A stretch of DNA of 64,000 bases, taken from the NCBI RefSeq assembly GCF_004345365.1, contig NZ_SLVF01000006.1, positions 248,001-312,000 on the forward strand, given 5' to 3'. Positions 51,647 through 60,346 of this stretch are shown piece by piece. Position 1 is the first letter of the stretch. Every line of letters starts with the position of its first letter. The notes under the pieces are model-generated. The model saw only the letters and a list, made by a program, of their open reading frames with translations. It did not search any database and was not told the DNA's origin. A program made the translations under genes and the position numbers. The stretch comes from Kribbella sp. VKM Ac-2568 (GTDB lineage: Bacteria > Actinomycetota > Actinomycetes > Propionibacteriales > Kribbellaceae).

Positions 51647-52840
51647 ATGCTGATTCCCGTCGTTCTCGCCGCCGCCCTGATGAACGCCGCGATGGTCGCC
51701 GCCAGCGCGGTCAGCACCATCCTGATCGCCGACGAACTCTCCCCGGCCCTGGCCGGTCTGCCCAACACCGCAGGCGTCCTCGGTACTGCGGCCGGCGCCG
51801 TAGCCGTCGGCCGGTGGAGTGCCCGGCTCGGCCGCGCACAAGCACTTCGCACCGGCTACGCCATCGCAGTAGCCGGCGGAGCCCTCACAGTGCTGGCAGC
51901 GGTCGGTGCACCGGTCATTTCGCTCTTCCTCGGCATGCTCCTGCTCGGCGCCGGCAACGCAGCCAGCCTCCTGTCGCGGTACGCCGCCGGTGAGTCCGTC
52001 GACCCGTCCAGACGAGCCGCCGCGATGGGCACAGTCGTCTGGGCCAGTACTGCGGGTGCGGTGGGCGGGCCGTTCCTCCTGGAGCCGGCCCAGGCGTTTG
52101 CGGTCTCCCTGGGACTCCCACCCCTCGCCGGCCCCTTCCTCCTTGCCATAGCAGCCGCCTTCTCAGCCCTGCTGGCTGCTAGCCGCATCCAGCCCGTCCA
52201 CGCCGCCCCTGCAACTCCGAATGCTGTGGAACTCGACGACGCGCAGCGCGAGCCGGCGGCACGCAGTACGACGATCTTCGTGGCGGCGGGCGTGATGCTC
52301 GTCGGTCATCTGGTGATGGTGGCTCTGATGACCTCGGTGCCGGTCCACGCTCACCACCACGGGCAGGGGTTGAGCATGCTCGGGCTGATGTTGTCGGCGC
52401 ACACCTTCGGCATGTTCGCGTTGGCTCCGGTCACCGGCTGGTGGATCGACAGGTCCGGCCCGCGTCCGGTGATGCTCGCGGGACTCGCCACCGTCGCAGT
52501 GTCCGCACTCGTCATCGCAGGACCGAGCGGCATGACCTTCACCCCGGCACTGTTCGTGCTCGGCTACGGCTGGAACCTCTGCTACCTAGGAGGCAGCGCG
52601 CTCCTCACGACCGCGGGCGCGAACTCCCCAGCCGCCCGAGCGAAGTTGGAGAGCAAGGTGGAAGCCTGGGTGTGGGCGGTCGCCGCACTGGCCACTGCCG
52701 CTTCCACCTGGCTCTTCGCGGCCGGCGGCTTCGCTCTCCTGGCCGCGTGCTCGGTCACTCTCGCCTTGGCGCTCCTCCTCGTGGTGGCCCTCCGCCGCGA
52801 CACTCCGGTCGAGCAGAAGTCCCTCGAACCCTCCTGCTGA
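51647..52840 (+). CDS. MFS transporter, likely amino-acid or drug exporter
   Basis: The 397-residue protein has about 12 membrane helices with VGRWSARLGRAQALRTG as the loop 2-3 motif. A His-rich VHAHHHGQGL sits between helices near the centre. Divergence from an Lrp-type regulator suggests an amino-acid-related substrate; this is inferred. Confidence 0.86.
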   Translation: MLIPVVLAAALMNAAMVAASAVSTILIADELSPALAGLPNTAGVLGTAAGAVAVGRWSARLGRAQALRTGYAIAVAGGALTVLAAVGAPVISLFLGMLLLGAGNAASLLSRYAAGESVDPSRRAAAMGTVVWASTAGAVGGPFLLEPAQAFAVSLGLPPLAGPFLLAIAAAFSALLAASRIQPVHAAPATPNAVELDDAQREPAARSTTIFVAAGVMLVGHLVMVALMTSVPVHAHHHGQGLSMLGLMLSAHTFGMFALAPVTGWWIDRSGPRPVMLAGLATVAVSALVIAGPSGMTFTPALFVLGYGWNLCYLGGSALLTTAGANSPAARAKLESKVEAWVWAVAALATAASTWLFAAGGFALLAACSVTLALALLLVVALRRDTPVEQKSLEPSC

Positions 52841-52866
52841 TCGCTTGGACTGACTAGCCTTGCGCG

Positions 52867-53673
52867 ATGCCGACTCCAGAGAATTTCCACGCTCTGCGCC
52901 CAGGACCCGTTCTGGTCGATGGGCAGACCTGGGCGCTGAGCATCCACGATCTCGGCCTGCTGCAGGTGCCGAGTGGTCGTCTGGAGGCGAGTGACCCGTT
53001 CGTGAATCTCGGCGGAGGACTGGTCGTTGACGTTCCGCCAGGGGCGTACCCGGTCCGGGTCACCGTCGCGGACGTGTCCGACGAGCAGGACGGCAGCCAC
53101 CTTCGCGAGGCGTACCTCAGCGTCGTACTGGCCGAGGGCGAGGCGGCCGCCGTGGAAGCAGCGCGGCAGTCCGGTGACGACCTGCCGGACGGGGAGTACT
53201 GGGTGGTGCCGGTGGACGCGGGCACGGTCGCGTTCGCCGATGCCCGGGCCGTCGGGACCGCGATGCCGGCCGGCGACTGGTACGAGGACGTGTTCGACAA
53301 CGACCAGAGCGACAGTTGGTTCGCCTTGATGGACTCGGCGGAGCACCTCCGCGGCGGATGCGCGAACATCGTCATGCCGCTGGCGAAGGCCGGCGAGAAC
53401 GTGGTCCTGTCCCACTCTGGCTGGGGCGACGGCGCGTACCCTGTACTGCGAACCCTGGACGCGACCGGCCGTCCGTTGGCCATCCACATCGATCTCCTGG
53501 TCGTGGGAGCCGACGATGAGGACGAGGCCGATCCGGCTGAGGACGCTCCGGTTTCGCACGCGGACGCATCGGCTCCGGCCACCGCGCCAGCGGGTGCGGG
53601 CTCAGGACCGCCTCCGGCTGGGAGCGAGGACCGGCGGCCGGGGTTGCTGGGGAGACTGTTGGGGCGGAAGTGA
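52867..53673 (+). CDS. DUF4241-family protein
   Basis: The 268-residue protein matches the DUF4241 pattern as I know it: LVDGQTWALSIHDLGLLQVP, then PPGAYPVRVTVADV, SDSWFALMDSAEHLRGG and VVLSHSGWGDGAYPVLRTLD. The C-terminal 45 residues are a Pro/Ala/Asp-rich tail ending in a basic RPGLLGRLLGRK. Such proteins occur in toxin-immunity-like and uncharacterised contexts; no function is assigned. It lies 26 bp after the MFS stop. Confidence 0.8.
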   Translation: MPTPENFHALRPGPVLVDGQTWALSIHDLGLLQVPSGRLEASDPFVNLGGGLVVDVPPGAYPVRVTVADVSDEQDGSHLREAYLSVVLAEGEAAAVEAARQSGDDLPDGEYWVVPVDAGTVAFADARAVGTAMPAGDWYEDVFDNDQSDSWFALMDSAEHLRGGCANIVMPLAKAGENVVLSHSGWGDGAYPVLRTLDATGRPLAIHIDLLVVGADDEDEADPAEDAPVSHADASAPATAPAGAGSGPPPAGSEDRRPGLLGRLLGRK

Positions 53674-53730
53674 CGGGGGAGCCGTCCAGCAGACCTGTGG
53701 ATAGTGGTCAAGAGCACGTCCGGCCGCTGG

Positions 53731-53736
53731 TATTCT
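53731..53736 (+). promoter_or_regulatory. Promoter -10 of the rpsF operon
   Basis: TATTCT at 53731-53736 with a GGTCAA-like -35 about 18 bp upstream is the best sigma-A-type match before rpsF. It leaves a leader of about 130 nt. Confidence 0.45.
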
Positions 53737-53775
53737 GTTTGTGTTGCCCGGTCCTTCGACCGGGCTCCTTGCTTG

Positions 53776-53840
53776 ACGCCGACGGCGATTGTCGGCGTGG
53801 AGCAGACCGCATCGCCCTCCTGCCACGGAAAGACCGTGGC
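53776..53840 (+). promoter_or_regulatory. Structured leader of rpsF, candidate S6:S18-type feedback element
   Basis: Two hairpins are readable: ACGCCGAC/GTCGGCGT (53776-53783 with 53791-53798) and GCCACGG/CCGTGGC (53822-53828 with 53834-53840, loop AAAGA). They are followed by the CCGAAGGAGG ribosome-binding region. Bacterial rpsF leaders often carry a motif bound by the S6-S18 heterodimer; assignment here is by position and shape only. Confidence 0.4.
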
Positions 53841-53871
53841 CGCCTGAGTCCGAAGGAGGTGGAGTTCGCGC

Positions 53872-54162
53872 ATGCGTCGTTATGAAGTCATGGTGATCCT
53901 CGACCCGGAGACCGAAGAGCGCACCGTCGAGCCCTCGCTCGACCAGTACCTGAACATCGTCCGCAAGGAAGGTGGAACGGTCGAGAAGCTCGACATCTGG
54001 GGTCGTCGCAAGCTGGCCTATGACGTGAAGAAGAAGGCCGAGGGCATTTACGCCATCATCGACCTGACCGCCGAGCCGGCAGTGGTGAAGGAGCTCGACC
54101 GTCAGCTCACGCTGAACGAGTCGATCCTCCGCACCAAGGTCATCCGGCCGGACCAGCACTGA
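53872..54162 (+). CDS. rpsF: 30S ribosomal protein S6
   Basis: The 96-residue protein MRRYEVMVILDPETEERTVE, with WGRRKLAYDVKKKAEGIYAI, is the ribosomal S6 ferredoxin-like fold that pairs with S18 on the small subunit. ATG 53872 follows GAAGGAGG. It heads the rpsF-ssb-rpsR-rplI operon. Confidence 0.98.
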   Translation: MRRYEVMVILDPETEERTVEPSLDQYLNIVRKEGGTVEKLDIWGRRKLAYDVKKKAEGIYAIIDLTAEPAVVKELDRQLTLNESILRTKVIRPDQH

Positions 54163-54252
54163 TCCCTGGGGTCGTCAGCAGCTTCAGTGTCGGTGCCGAC
54201 CGTTACTGATTAGCTGTAGACACAGCCACACCCGATAGCAGGAGGAACGGCA

Positions 54253-54828
54253 ATGGCAGGCGAAACCGTCGTGACACTGGTCGGCAATCTTGTCGACGAC
54301 CCTGAACTCCGGTTCACCCCGTCCGGTGCGGCCGTCGCGAACTTCCGCGTCGCGTCGACCCCGCGGACGTACGACCGGCAGTCAGGTGAATGGAAGGACG
54401 GCGAGTCGCTGTTCCTGAGTTGTTCCGTCTGGCGGCAGGCCGCGGAGAACGTGGCCGAGTCGCTGCAGCGCGGCATGCGCGTGATCGTGCAGGGCCGGCT
54501 CAAGTCCCGCTCGTACGACGACCGTGAGGGCAACAAGCGCACGGTCTTCGAGATCGACGTGGACGAGGTCGGTCCCAGCCTGCGCAGCGCCACCGCCAAG
54601 GTGACCCGGGCGACGCGCTCGGGCCCCGGCGGCGACGGTGGCGGCGGCTTCGGTGGTGGCGGTGGCAACCAGGGTGGTGGTGGCTTCGGTGGCGGCCAGG
54701 GTGGCGCCCCGCAGAACGACCCCTGGGCGACCCCGCAGGGTAGCGGCGGTGGCGGCCAGGCCGCGCCGCAGAACGACCCCTGGGCAGGTCAGGGTGGCGG
54801 CGGCTCGATGGAAGAGCCTCCGTTCTGA
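54253..54828 (+). CDS. ssb: Single-stranded DNA-binding protein
   Basis: The 191-residue SSB has an N-terminal OB fold (GETVVTLVGNLVDDPELRFT; VWRQAAENVAESLQRGMRVI) and a long Gly/Gln-rich linker with the duplicated APQNDPWA. It ends in the acidic tip MEEPPF that recruits partner proteins. It coats single-stranded DNA during replication and repair. Position between rpsF and rpsR is standard for this group. Confidence 0.97.
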   Translation: MAGETVVTLVGNLVDDPELRFTPSGAAVANFRVASTPRTYDRQSGEWKDGESLFLSCSVWRQAAENVAESLQRGMRVIVQGRLKSRSYDDREGNKRTVFEIDVDEVGPSLRSATAKVTRATRSGPGGDGGGGFGGGGGNQGGGGFGGGQGGAPQNDPWATPQGSGGGGQAAPQNDPWAGQGGGGSMEEPPF

Positions 54829-54901
54829 TCTGAGCAGGACAACAATCCGAGTGACCATTCCGGCACCAGCCGGGCTTTCGTAGTAGGAAGAGAGCACCAC
54901 A

Positions 54902-55135
54902 ATGGCCAAGATCATTCGGAAGCCGAAGAAGAAGGTCTGCGGCTTCTGCAAGGACAAGGCAACGTACGTCGATTACAAGGACACCGCGCTGCTGCGCAAG
55001 TTCATCTCCGACCGCGGCAAGATCCGCGCGCGCCGGGTGACGGGCAACTGCGTGCAGCACCAGCGCGACGTGGCCACCGCTATCAAGAACGCTCGCGAGG
55101 TGGCTCTGCTGCCTTACACGAGCACCGCTCGCTGA
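54902..55135 (+). CDS. rpsR: 30S ribosomal protein S18 (cysteine-containing form)
   Basis: The 77-residue protein contains VDYKDTALLRKFISDRGKIR and the typical TGNCVQHQRDVATAIKNARE. CGFC near the N-terminus plus NC...H suggests the zinc-binding C+ version rather than the zinc-independent paralogue expressed under zinc limitation. It follows ssb by 73 bp. Confidence 0.97.
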   Translation: MAKIIRKPKKKVCGFCKDKATYVDYKDTALLRKFISDRGKIRARRVTGNCVQHQRDVATAIKNAREVALLPYTSTAR

Positions 55136-55149
55136 GGGAGGTCTGAGAC

Positions 55150-55596
55150 ATGAAGCTCATCCTGGCGCAGGAGGTCGAGGGCCTCGGAGCCCCCGGCGAC
55201 ATCGTCGAGGTCAAGGACGGCTACGGCCGCAACTACCTCGTCCCGCGTGGTCTGGCCATCGGCTGGACCCGTGGCGCAGAGAAGCAGATCCAGTCGATCA
55301 AGCGGGCGCGTGACGCCCGGGCGATCCAGGGCAAGGAGCACGCGAGCGAGGTCAAGAACCAGCTCGAGCAGCTCGGCGTCAAGCTGGACGTGAAGGCCGG
55401 CGAGACCGGTCGCCTGTTCGGCTCGGTCACCCCGGCGGACATCGCCGGCGCGATCAAGTCGTCCGGCGGTCCGCTGGTGGAGAAGCGGTCGATCTCGATC
55501 GGCTCGCCGATCAAGACCACCGGCAAGCACCAGGTGTCGGTCCAGCTCCACCCGGAGGTGGCGGCCACCGTCCGCCTCGAGGTCGTAGCCGTCTGA
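55150..55596 (+). CDS. rplI: 50S ribosomal protein L9
   Basis: The 148-residue protein MKLILAQEVEGLGAPGDIVE, with GYGRNYLVPRGLAIGWT, is ribosomal L9 with its two domains joined by a long helix. ATG 55150 follows GGGAGGTC. It is the last gene of the operon and is followed by a strong terminator; dnaB, which often comes next in actinobacteria, is not here. Confidence 0.98.
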   Translation: MKLILAQEVEGLGAPGDIVEVKDGYGRNYLVPRGLAIGWTRGAEKQIQSIKRARDARAIQGKEHASEVKNQLEQLGVKLDVKAGETGRLFGSVTPADIAGAIKSSGGPLVEKRSISIGSPIKTTGKHQVSVQLHPEVAATVRLEVVAV

Positions 55597-55618
55597 CGGC
55601 ACCCTCACCCGAACACCG

Positions 55619-55658
55619 AACGGCCCGCTCTCCCCGGAGAGCGGGCCGTTTCGTTCGT
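55619..55658 (+). terminator. Terminator of the rpsF-rplI operon
   Basis: AACGGCCCGCTCTCC (55619-55633) and GGAGAGCGGGCCGTT (55636-55650) pair perfectly over 15 bp, with TTCGTTCG following. Because the stem is symmetrical it could also work against the opposite-strand pair beyond. Confidence 0.85.
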
Positions 55659-55715
55659 CCGTTCGTTGCCGCTGGCCCCTAGGGGATACCGCCATCTGCA
55701 AGCCGTTGCCGTCGG

Positions 55716-56000
55716 CTACTGCTGCTGAGGGCCCGGCCAGGAAAGCACCGTGGGGTCGGAGGCCTCACCCTCCGGGGGCTTCGCGACTGTCGGCGGGTTC
55801 GTCGGCCGCGGGTCCGACACCGTGCTGTTGGAGTCGGCCGGCTCGGCGACCGAGGGCCAACCGGAAGGCGCCGGGTCGTCGTCCAGCCCGGTGGCCACCG
55901 CCGCGATCGGTGTCAGGACCAGCGCGCCGGCAGCAGCGATAGCCGCCGTCCACCGGGCCACCCGCGCCCGGCGTACGCGGAGTGCGTTCGAGATCTTCAT
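55716..56000 (-). CDS. Small exported protein, unknown function
   Basis: The 94-residue product has a basic start, one hydrophobic segment (about 15-37, RWTAAIAAAGALVLTPIAAV) and a short Pro/Asp/Ser-rich tail. It reads as a secreted or membrane-anchored peptide. It lies 6 bp after the beta-propeller gene and is co-transcribed with it. No family was recognised. Confidence 0.65.
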   Translation of the reverse strand: MKISNALRVRRARVARWTAAIAAAGALVLTPIAAVATGLDDDPAPSGWPSVAEPADSNSTVSDPRPTNPPTVAKPPEGEASDPTVLSWPGPQQQ

Positions 56001-56006
56001 CGCGTG

Positions 56007-57419
56007 CTACTTCTTGTCCAGGGCGTACAGAACCGAGGCGTGGACGACGATGGCGTGGTTGCCGACGATGCCCCACGGCCTGGCGGTCGGCGCGGCCAGA
56101 GTGTTCGCGCGGCCGCCCGGCACGATCGTGGCCGGCTTGCCGTCGAGGGTGCCGTAGATCGTCGTCTGGGTGACCGACTGCGGCGAGAAGTCCGGTAGCA
56201 GGTTCGTCTTGCGGCTGGTGAAGTTGATCATGCACTCACCCCAGGCGGCGACCTTGCCGCCTTGGTCGGGCAGCCACTTCCAGTCGTCCGGCTGCTGCGC
56301 CGGCACCTTCGGGCAGGTCGCGACCACCGAGCCGTCCGCGGTCGAGCTCACCGTCGGGATCACGTCGGTCGACTTCGCGACGTTCCAGATCACCAGTGCG
56401 CGCCCGGGGCTGGCCATCGCGATGTGGTTGATGCCGCTGGCACCGGCCGGCGGCTTGAGCGGCAGTACGACCAGGTCCTTGCCGGTCTGGCTCCAGTACA
56501 GCGGGCCCGCATACCTTGCCAGCAAGGTCTTGTCGCCCTCGGCCAGCAGGATGGTCGACAGCCGCGGCTGGTTCTGCACCGGGTGCAGATCCTTGCCACT
56601 GACAACACTCGCACCCGCGTCGCCGTCGTTCAGCAGCACCAGCGGGGACGTCCCGAAGAACTGCACCCGCGCGGCGTCCGGCAGTTCCACCTCGGTCGAC
56701 TCGATGCCGTCACCGGGCCAGTAGAGCAACGATTTCGGCGTGGTCACCGCCAGCACCGGCTTGGAGTCGATGGTGGTGTAGACCGGATTGTCCGCGTTCT
56801 TCGGCACCTTGTCCTGCCAGAGCACCTTGCCGGCGCTGTCGAACACGGCGATCTTGTTGTCTTGCGTCAGTACCGCGACCTCGCTGCCGTCCGGGGACAC
56901 CGCCGGAGTCGAGTCCTCGGCGATGTCGACGGTCCAGGCCGCGTTCGTCGACCAGCCGGGCGGCGCCGGCCGGGCCACGAACTGGTCGGGCACGACCTTC
57001 GGCGCGGGCAGTTCGGGCAGCTTGTTGGCCGCCGGGGGATTCGGATCCTTGGGGCTGTTGTCGCGCGGCATCAGCAGGTAGAAGGCGGTGCCGCCGACGA
57101 GCACGATGGCCAGGCCGGCGGCGGCGATGATCGGCCAGATCGGCTTGTCCGACTTGGGTGCGGCCTCGATCGCCTCGACCCGGCCGTCGGGGTGGATGAC
57201 CAGCGGCCAGGAGGCGCCGTCGAACTCGACCGCGGTCGCCTTCACCGGGCGGCCGAGCTGACCCGCGCGCTCGGCCACGAGGGCGATCGCGGCCTGGCGT
57301 GGATCGTGGTGGTTCACCGGGTGACTGCGCCCGGCGATCTTCACCTCGGCGTTGTGGTCGTCGTACAGCCGGATCGTGACCTTGGGCCACGAAGGGATGC
57401 CCTTCTCAGCCATGGTCAC
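56007..57419 (-). CDS. Membrane-anchored beta-propeller protein next to the secretion operon
   Basis: The 470-residue protein has a soluble N-terminal domain (about 1-90), one membrane helix (about 95-117, PIIAAAGLAIVLVGGTAFYL), a Pro-rich linker and an outer domain with WD/PQQ-like propeller repeats (VSPDGSEVAVLTQDNKIAVF; DSAGKVLWQDKV; GSVVATCPKV). It faces away from the adjacent secretion-like operon at 57660. Whether it belongs to that machine is inferred from closeness only. Confidence 0.65.
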   Translation of the reverse strand: MTMAEKGIPSWPKVTIRLYDDHNAEVKIAGRSHPVNHHDPRQAAIALVAERAGQLGRPVKATAVEFDGASWPLVIHPDGRVEAIEAAPKSDKPIWPIIAAAGLAIVLVGGTAFYLLMPRDNSPKDPNPPAANKLPELPAPKVVPDQFVARPAPPGWSTNAAWTVDIAEDSTPAVSPDGSEVAVLTQDNKIAVFDSAGKVLWQDKVPKNADNPVYTTIDSKPVLAVTTPKSLLYWPGDGIESTEVELPDAARVQFFGTSPLVLLNDGDAGASVVSGKDLHPVQNQPRLSTILLAEGDKTLLARYAGPLYWSQTGKDLVVLPLKPPAGASGINHIAMASPGRALVIWNVAKSTDVIPTVSSTADGSVVATCPKVPAQQPDDWKWLPDQGGKVAAWGECMINFTSRKTNLLPDFSPQSVTQTTIYGTLDGKPATIVPGGRANTLAAPTARPWGIVGNHAIVVHASVLYALDKK

Positions 57420-57659
57420 CCCTCATCCCCGCCACAGCTCTCCCTCGGTCATCGGGTTGTCGGCCTCTCGTTCTAGCATGTCGTCCGCCCGGAGACATGC
57501 TGCCGCCCGAAGGCATACCACTCTGCGAGCCGGCCGGCTCGTCTGACCCCGACAAGGGGGTAGAAACATCCTCGCCTGTGGATGGGTCACATCAGCACAC
57601 CCGGGAAGCGAGAGAATACTGTGGGCGACAGCCCGTGACACGCCGCGAGAGGAGGGGCC
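57420..57659. other. Divergent promoter region of the secretion-like operon
   Basis: These 240 bp separate the propeller gene from the plus-strand operon. No strong dyad or terminator is visible. The operon start has GAGAGGAGGGG immediately before ATG 57660. Confidence 0.55.
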
Positions 57660-58295
57660 ATGACGCAACCGCAGAACCCGTGGACTCGGCAGCAACAGTC
57701 GGGACAAGGGTCATCTCAACTGCCTCCCGGCCCCGTGCCGCCGCAGGTCGACATGACCCCGCGGGGCCCTTCCGCGCCTCAGCACGGAGTGCCCGCACCG
57801 GCCGAGGACCAGCGGCTGCCGAAGTTTGCCATCCCCGCGGCCGACACGCTCTGGTGGGTCGGGGTGCACGGTGGCGCCGGCGAGACGACGATGTCGCTGC
57901 TGCTGCCGGGGACCCGCGCGGCCGGTCATCGCTGGCCGATCCCACCGCCGCCCGTGCCGACGCCCGTAGTACTGGTGGCCAGGACGCACGGGTCGGGGCT
58001 GCGGGCTGCGCAGCGGGCCGCGATCGAGTGGGCCTCGGGTGTGGTCCAGGGGGTCGCGGTGCTGGGGTTGGTACTGATCGCGGACGCTCCGGGCCGATTG
58101 CCCCGAGTGTTGGACGACTTCGCCGACATCGTCGGCGGTGGGGTGCCCAGGGTCTGGGACATCCCGTGGATCGAGGAGTGGCGAAGGGGGGAGGATCCCA
58201 CGCCAGAGAACACCCCTGACGAGGTTTTCGAAGTTCTTGAATCCATCTACGCTCTTCGCGCGTCAAACCCCGCGGACTACCCCGCCCCATACTGA
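57660..58295 (+). CDS. DUF6668-like protein with a degenerate P-loop
   Basis: The 211-residue protein has a Gln/Pro-rich N-terminus, then LWWVGVHGGAGETTMSLLLP. This resembles the MinD/ParA-type KGGxGKTT P-loop, but the invariant Lys is replaced by Glu. The sequence continues VVLVARTHGSGLRAAQRAAI and LGLVLIADAPGRLPRVL, a Rossmann-like layout. I connect it to DUF6668-type proteins that accompany actinobacterial conjugation-like clusters. It is the first gene of the operon, 15 bp upstream of the VirB2-like gene. Confidence 0.6.
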   Translation: MTQPQNPWTRQQQSGQGSSQLPPGPVPPQVDMTPRGPSAPQHGVPAPAEDQRLPKFAIPAADTLWWVGVHGGAGETTMSLLLPGTRAAGHRWPIPPPPVPTPVVLVARTHGSGLRAAQRAAIEWASGVVQGVAVLGLVLIADAPGRLPRVLDDFADIVGGGVPRVWDIPWIEEWRRGEDPTPENTPDEVFEVLESIYALRASNPADYPAPY

Positions 58296-58310
58296 AAGGC
58301 CTCATCGCTC

Positions 58311-58577
58311 ATGTTGGCAAAGTTCATTCCCCTGCTGGTCCCGCTCGAGCCGCTGCCGGACGGCGTGCAGAGCAAGGTCGACACGGTGGTCAGCTGGGTC
58401 ACCACGATCTCGATCTCGATCTGCATCCTCGGTGTCATCATCGCGGGCGCGATGATGGCGATCGGTCAGCGTCGCGGTGAAGGTGGCGAGCACGCTGCCC
58501 GCCTCGGCTGGGTGCTGGCCGGCTGCATCGTCATCGGTACCGCCTCCGGGTTCGTCAAAGCGCTGGTCGGCAATTGA
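58311..58577 (+). CDS. VirB2/TrbC-like small membrane protein
   Basis: The 88-residue protein has two membrane helices (about 27-50 and 64-84) separated by a short RRGEGGEH loop, the layout of VirB2/TrbC-type pilin precursors. Signal-peptide cleavage is not obvious. It precedes VirB8- and VirB6-like genes, which supports the call. Confidence 0.6.
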   Translation: MLAKFIPLLVPLEPLPDGVQSKVDTVVSWVTTISISICILGVIIAGAMMAIGQRRGEGGEHAARLGWVLAGCIVIGTASGFVKALVGN

Positions 58578-58627
58578 TCCGGCCCCGCACCTCCGCCCCG
58601 CTCGGTCCTGACGAAAGCTGATCCCTG

Positions 58628-59473
58628 GTGGCCTGGTTCAGTGGTCGCGACTCCTCCGACGACGACGCCGGCGACACGGAATCCACCTCTCCCTGGGAGA
58701 GCACCGGATTCGTCGCGTCGGCGATCGTCATCGGCGCCGTGGTCGTCTGTCTGGTGGTCTGGTTGCTCCTGGGCGGCCGTGGCGGGGGCACGCCCTCGAC
58801 GCAGCCGACAGCCACGCCGAGCGTGGTCGAGCCGACCGACGAGACCACTGACGAGCCCACTGAACCTCCTGCCACTCCGGGGGAGCCGACCGCGACCGCG
58901 ACTCCGCCGCCGCTCAACAACGGCCGTGGTGGCTGCAAAAGCAAGTCGCCGGACCAGAGCATCCCCCGGGTCGCCCCGGCATCGGTGAGCTGGCAGTTCG
59001 AGACCAACATGCTGATCCCCCTGCAGGAGCAGGGCGGCCCGGCCGCGACGTACACCAACGGTGTGCGCTACTGCTTCGCCCACTCACCGACCGGCGCCGT
59101 GCTGGCCGCGATGGTGACCTTGGGCCAGATCCGCAACCCTCACCTGACCGAGGCCGTACTGCGGACCCGGATCGCGCCGGGCGCCGGACTCACCCGGGCG
59201 CTCCGCGAGGTCAGGTCGACACCGACGCCCCGCGGCGAGGGCGACGCCTCGCAGTTCACCGGGTTCAAGGTGATCGACTACGAGCCGACCAAGGCCATCA
59301 TCTCGATCGCGGTGCAGATCGACCCGCAGAGCGTGGCCGCCCTGCCGATGACGCTGCGCTGGCTGAAGGGCGACTGGAAGGTCGTGCTGCAGCCCGACGG
59401 CAGCTTCAACGGTGACGTGGCGCCGGACGTGCTGCAGTCGCTGCAGGGCTATGTCCGGTTCGGGGGCGCGTGA
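58628..59473 (+). CDS. VirB8/TcpC-like bitopic membrane protein
   Basis: The 281-residue protein has one membrane helix (about 28-50), a Thr/Pro-rich linker (about 55-95) and a soluble domain of about 170 residues (SWQFETNMLIPLQEQGGPAA to LQSLQGYVRFGG). A single-span, NTF2-like soluble domain in this operon place fits VirB8/TcpC, the periplasmic-side scaffold of type IV secretion. GTG 58628 is used. Its TGA overlaps the next start. Confidence 0.6.
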   Translation: MAWFSGRDSSDDDAGDTESTSPWESTGFVASAIVIGAVVVCLVVWLLLGGRGGGTPSTQPTATPSVVEPTDETTDEPTEPPATPGEPTATATPPPLNNGRGGCKSKSPDQSIPRVAPASVSWQFETNMLIPLQEQGGPAATYTNGVRYCFAHSPTGAVLAAMVTLGQIRNPHLTEAVLRTRIAPGAGLTRALREVRSTPTPRGEGDASQFTGFKVIDYEPTKAIISIAVQIDPQSVAALPMTLRWLKGDWKVVLQPDGSFNGDVAPDVLQSLQGYVRFGGA

Positions 59474-60345
59474 TGATCTCGCTCGGTTGCTCCTGGAAGC
59501 CCTGGGACTGGGACGACTGCGTCCACAAGTACCTGGGCGAGGCGCTGAACGGCGTCATCGGCAGCCTCTTCAAGTTCGTCTTCGACGCGATCAAATCGGT
59601 CGTGGTGGCAGCCGTCAAGGCGATCATGGAGACCGTCGGCACGCTCTGGATCGACATCGACACCCCGAACGTCGCGAACAACAACGCCGTCACCTTCATC
59701 CAGCACTACACGCTCTGGATCCTGGTCATCGCCGCCACCATCTCGGTGATCATCGCCGGCATCCGGATGGCCGTCTCCCAGCGCGGTGAGCCGGTCCGCG
59801 ACATCCTCCGGAGCCTGCTCACCATGGTGGTCGTGTCGGGCATGGGCGTCGCCTTCGCCGCGACCCTGATCGAGATCGCGGACTGGTTCTCCCAGGAGAT
59901 CATCGACGCCGCCCTGGACGGTTCCTCGTTCTCCGAACGGGTCGGCAACCAGTTGGTCGATCCGCTGGAGACCGACGGCCTCGGCCTGATGCTGGTCATC
60001 GTGATCGGCATCCTGCTGGTGATCACGTCGATCGTCCAGCTCGTCTTGATGGTGATCCGCTACGGCATGCTGATCCTGCTGGTCGGCATCCTGCCGCTGA
60101 CCGCGTCCGCGACGAACACCGAGGTCGGGATGACCTGGTTCAAGCGGGCCGTGTCCTGGCTGGCCGGATTCATCCTCTACAAACCGGTTGCCGCGCTCAT
60201 CTATGCCACCGCGATCAAGTTGATCGGCGTCCCCCGGGGCGCGGACGGCGTGACGATCTCCGTCCTCACGGGCGTGACGATGATGGTGCTGGCCGTCGTC
60301 GCCCTGCCCGCCATCCTCCGATTCGTCTCACCGAAGGCGGGCTGA
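59470..60345 (+). CDS. VirB6/TrbL-like polytopic protein, copy 1
   Basis: The 291-residue protein has about six membrane helices. Its features are YLGEALNGVIGSLFKFVFDA, IAATISVIIAGIRMAVSQRG, LIRYGMLILLVGILPLTASA-like and WFKRAVSWLAGFILYKPVAA. The last two are shared with the next gene. VirB6/TrbL proteins form the inner-membrane channel of type IV machines. GTG 59470 overlaps the previous TGA; ATG 59473 is also possible. Confidence 0.65.
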   Translation: MMISLGCSWKPWDWDDCVHKYLGEALNGVIGSLFKFVFDAIKSVVVAAVKAIMETVGTLWIDIDTPNVANNNAVTFIQHYTLWILVIAATISVIIAGIRMAVSQRGEPVRDILRSLLTMVVVSGMGVAFAATLIEIADWFSQEIIDAALDGSSFSERVGNQLVDPLETDGLGLMLVIVIGILLVITSIVQLVLMVIRYGMLILLVGILPLTASATNTEVGMTWFKRAVSWLAGFILYKPVAALIYATAIKLIGVPRGADGVTISVLTGVTMMVLAVVALPAILRFVSPKAG

Positions 60346-60346
60346 C

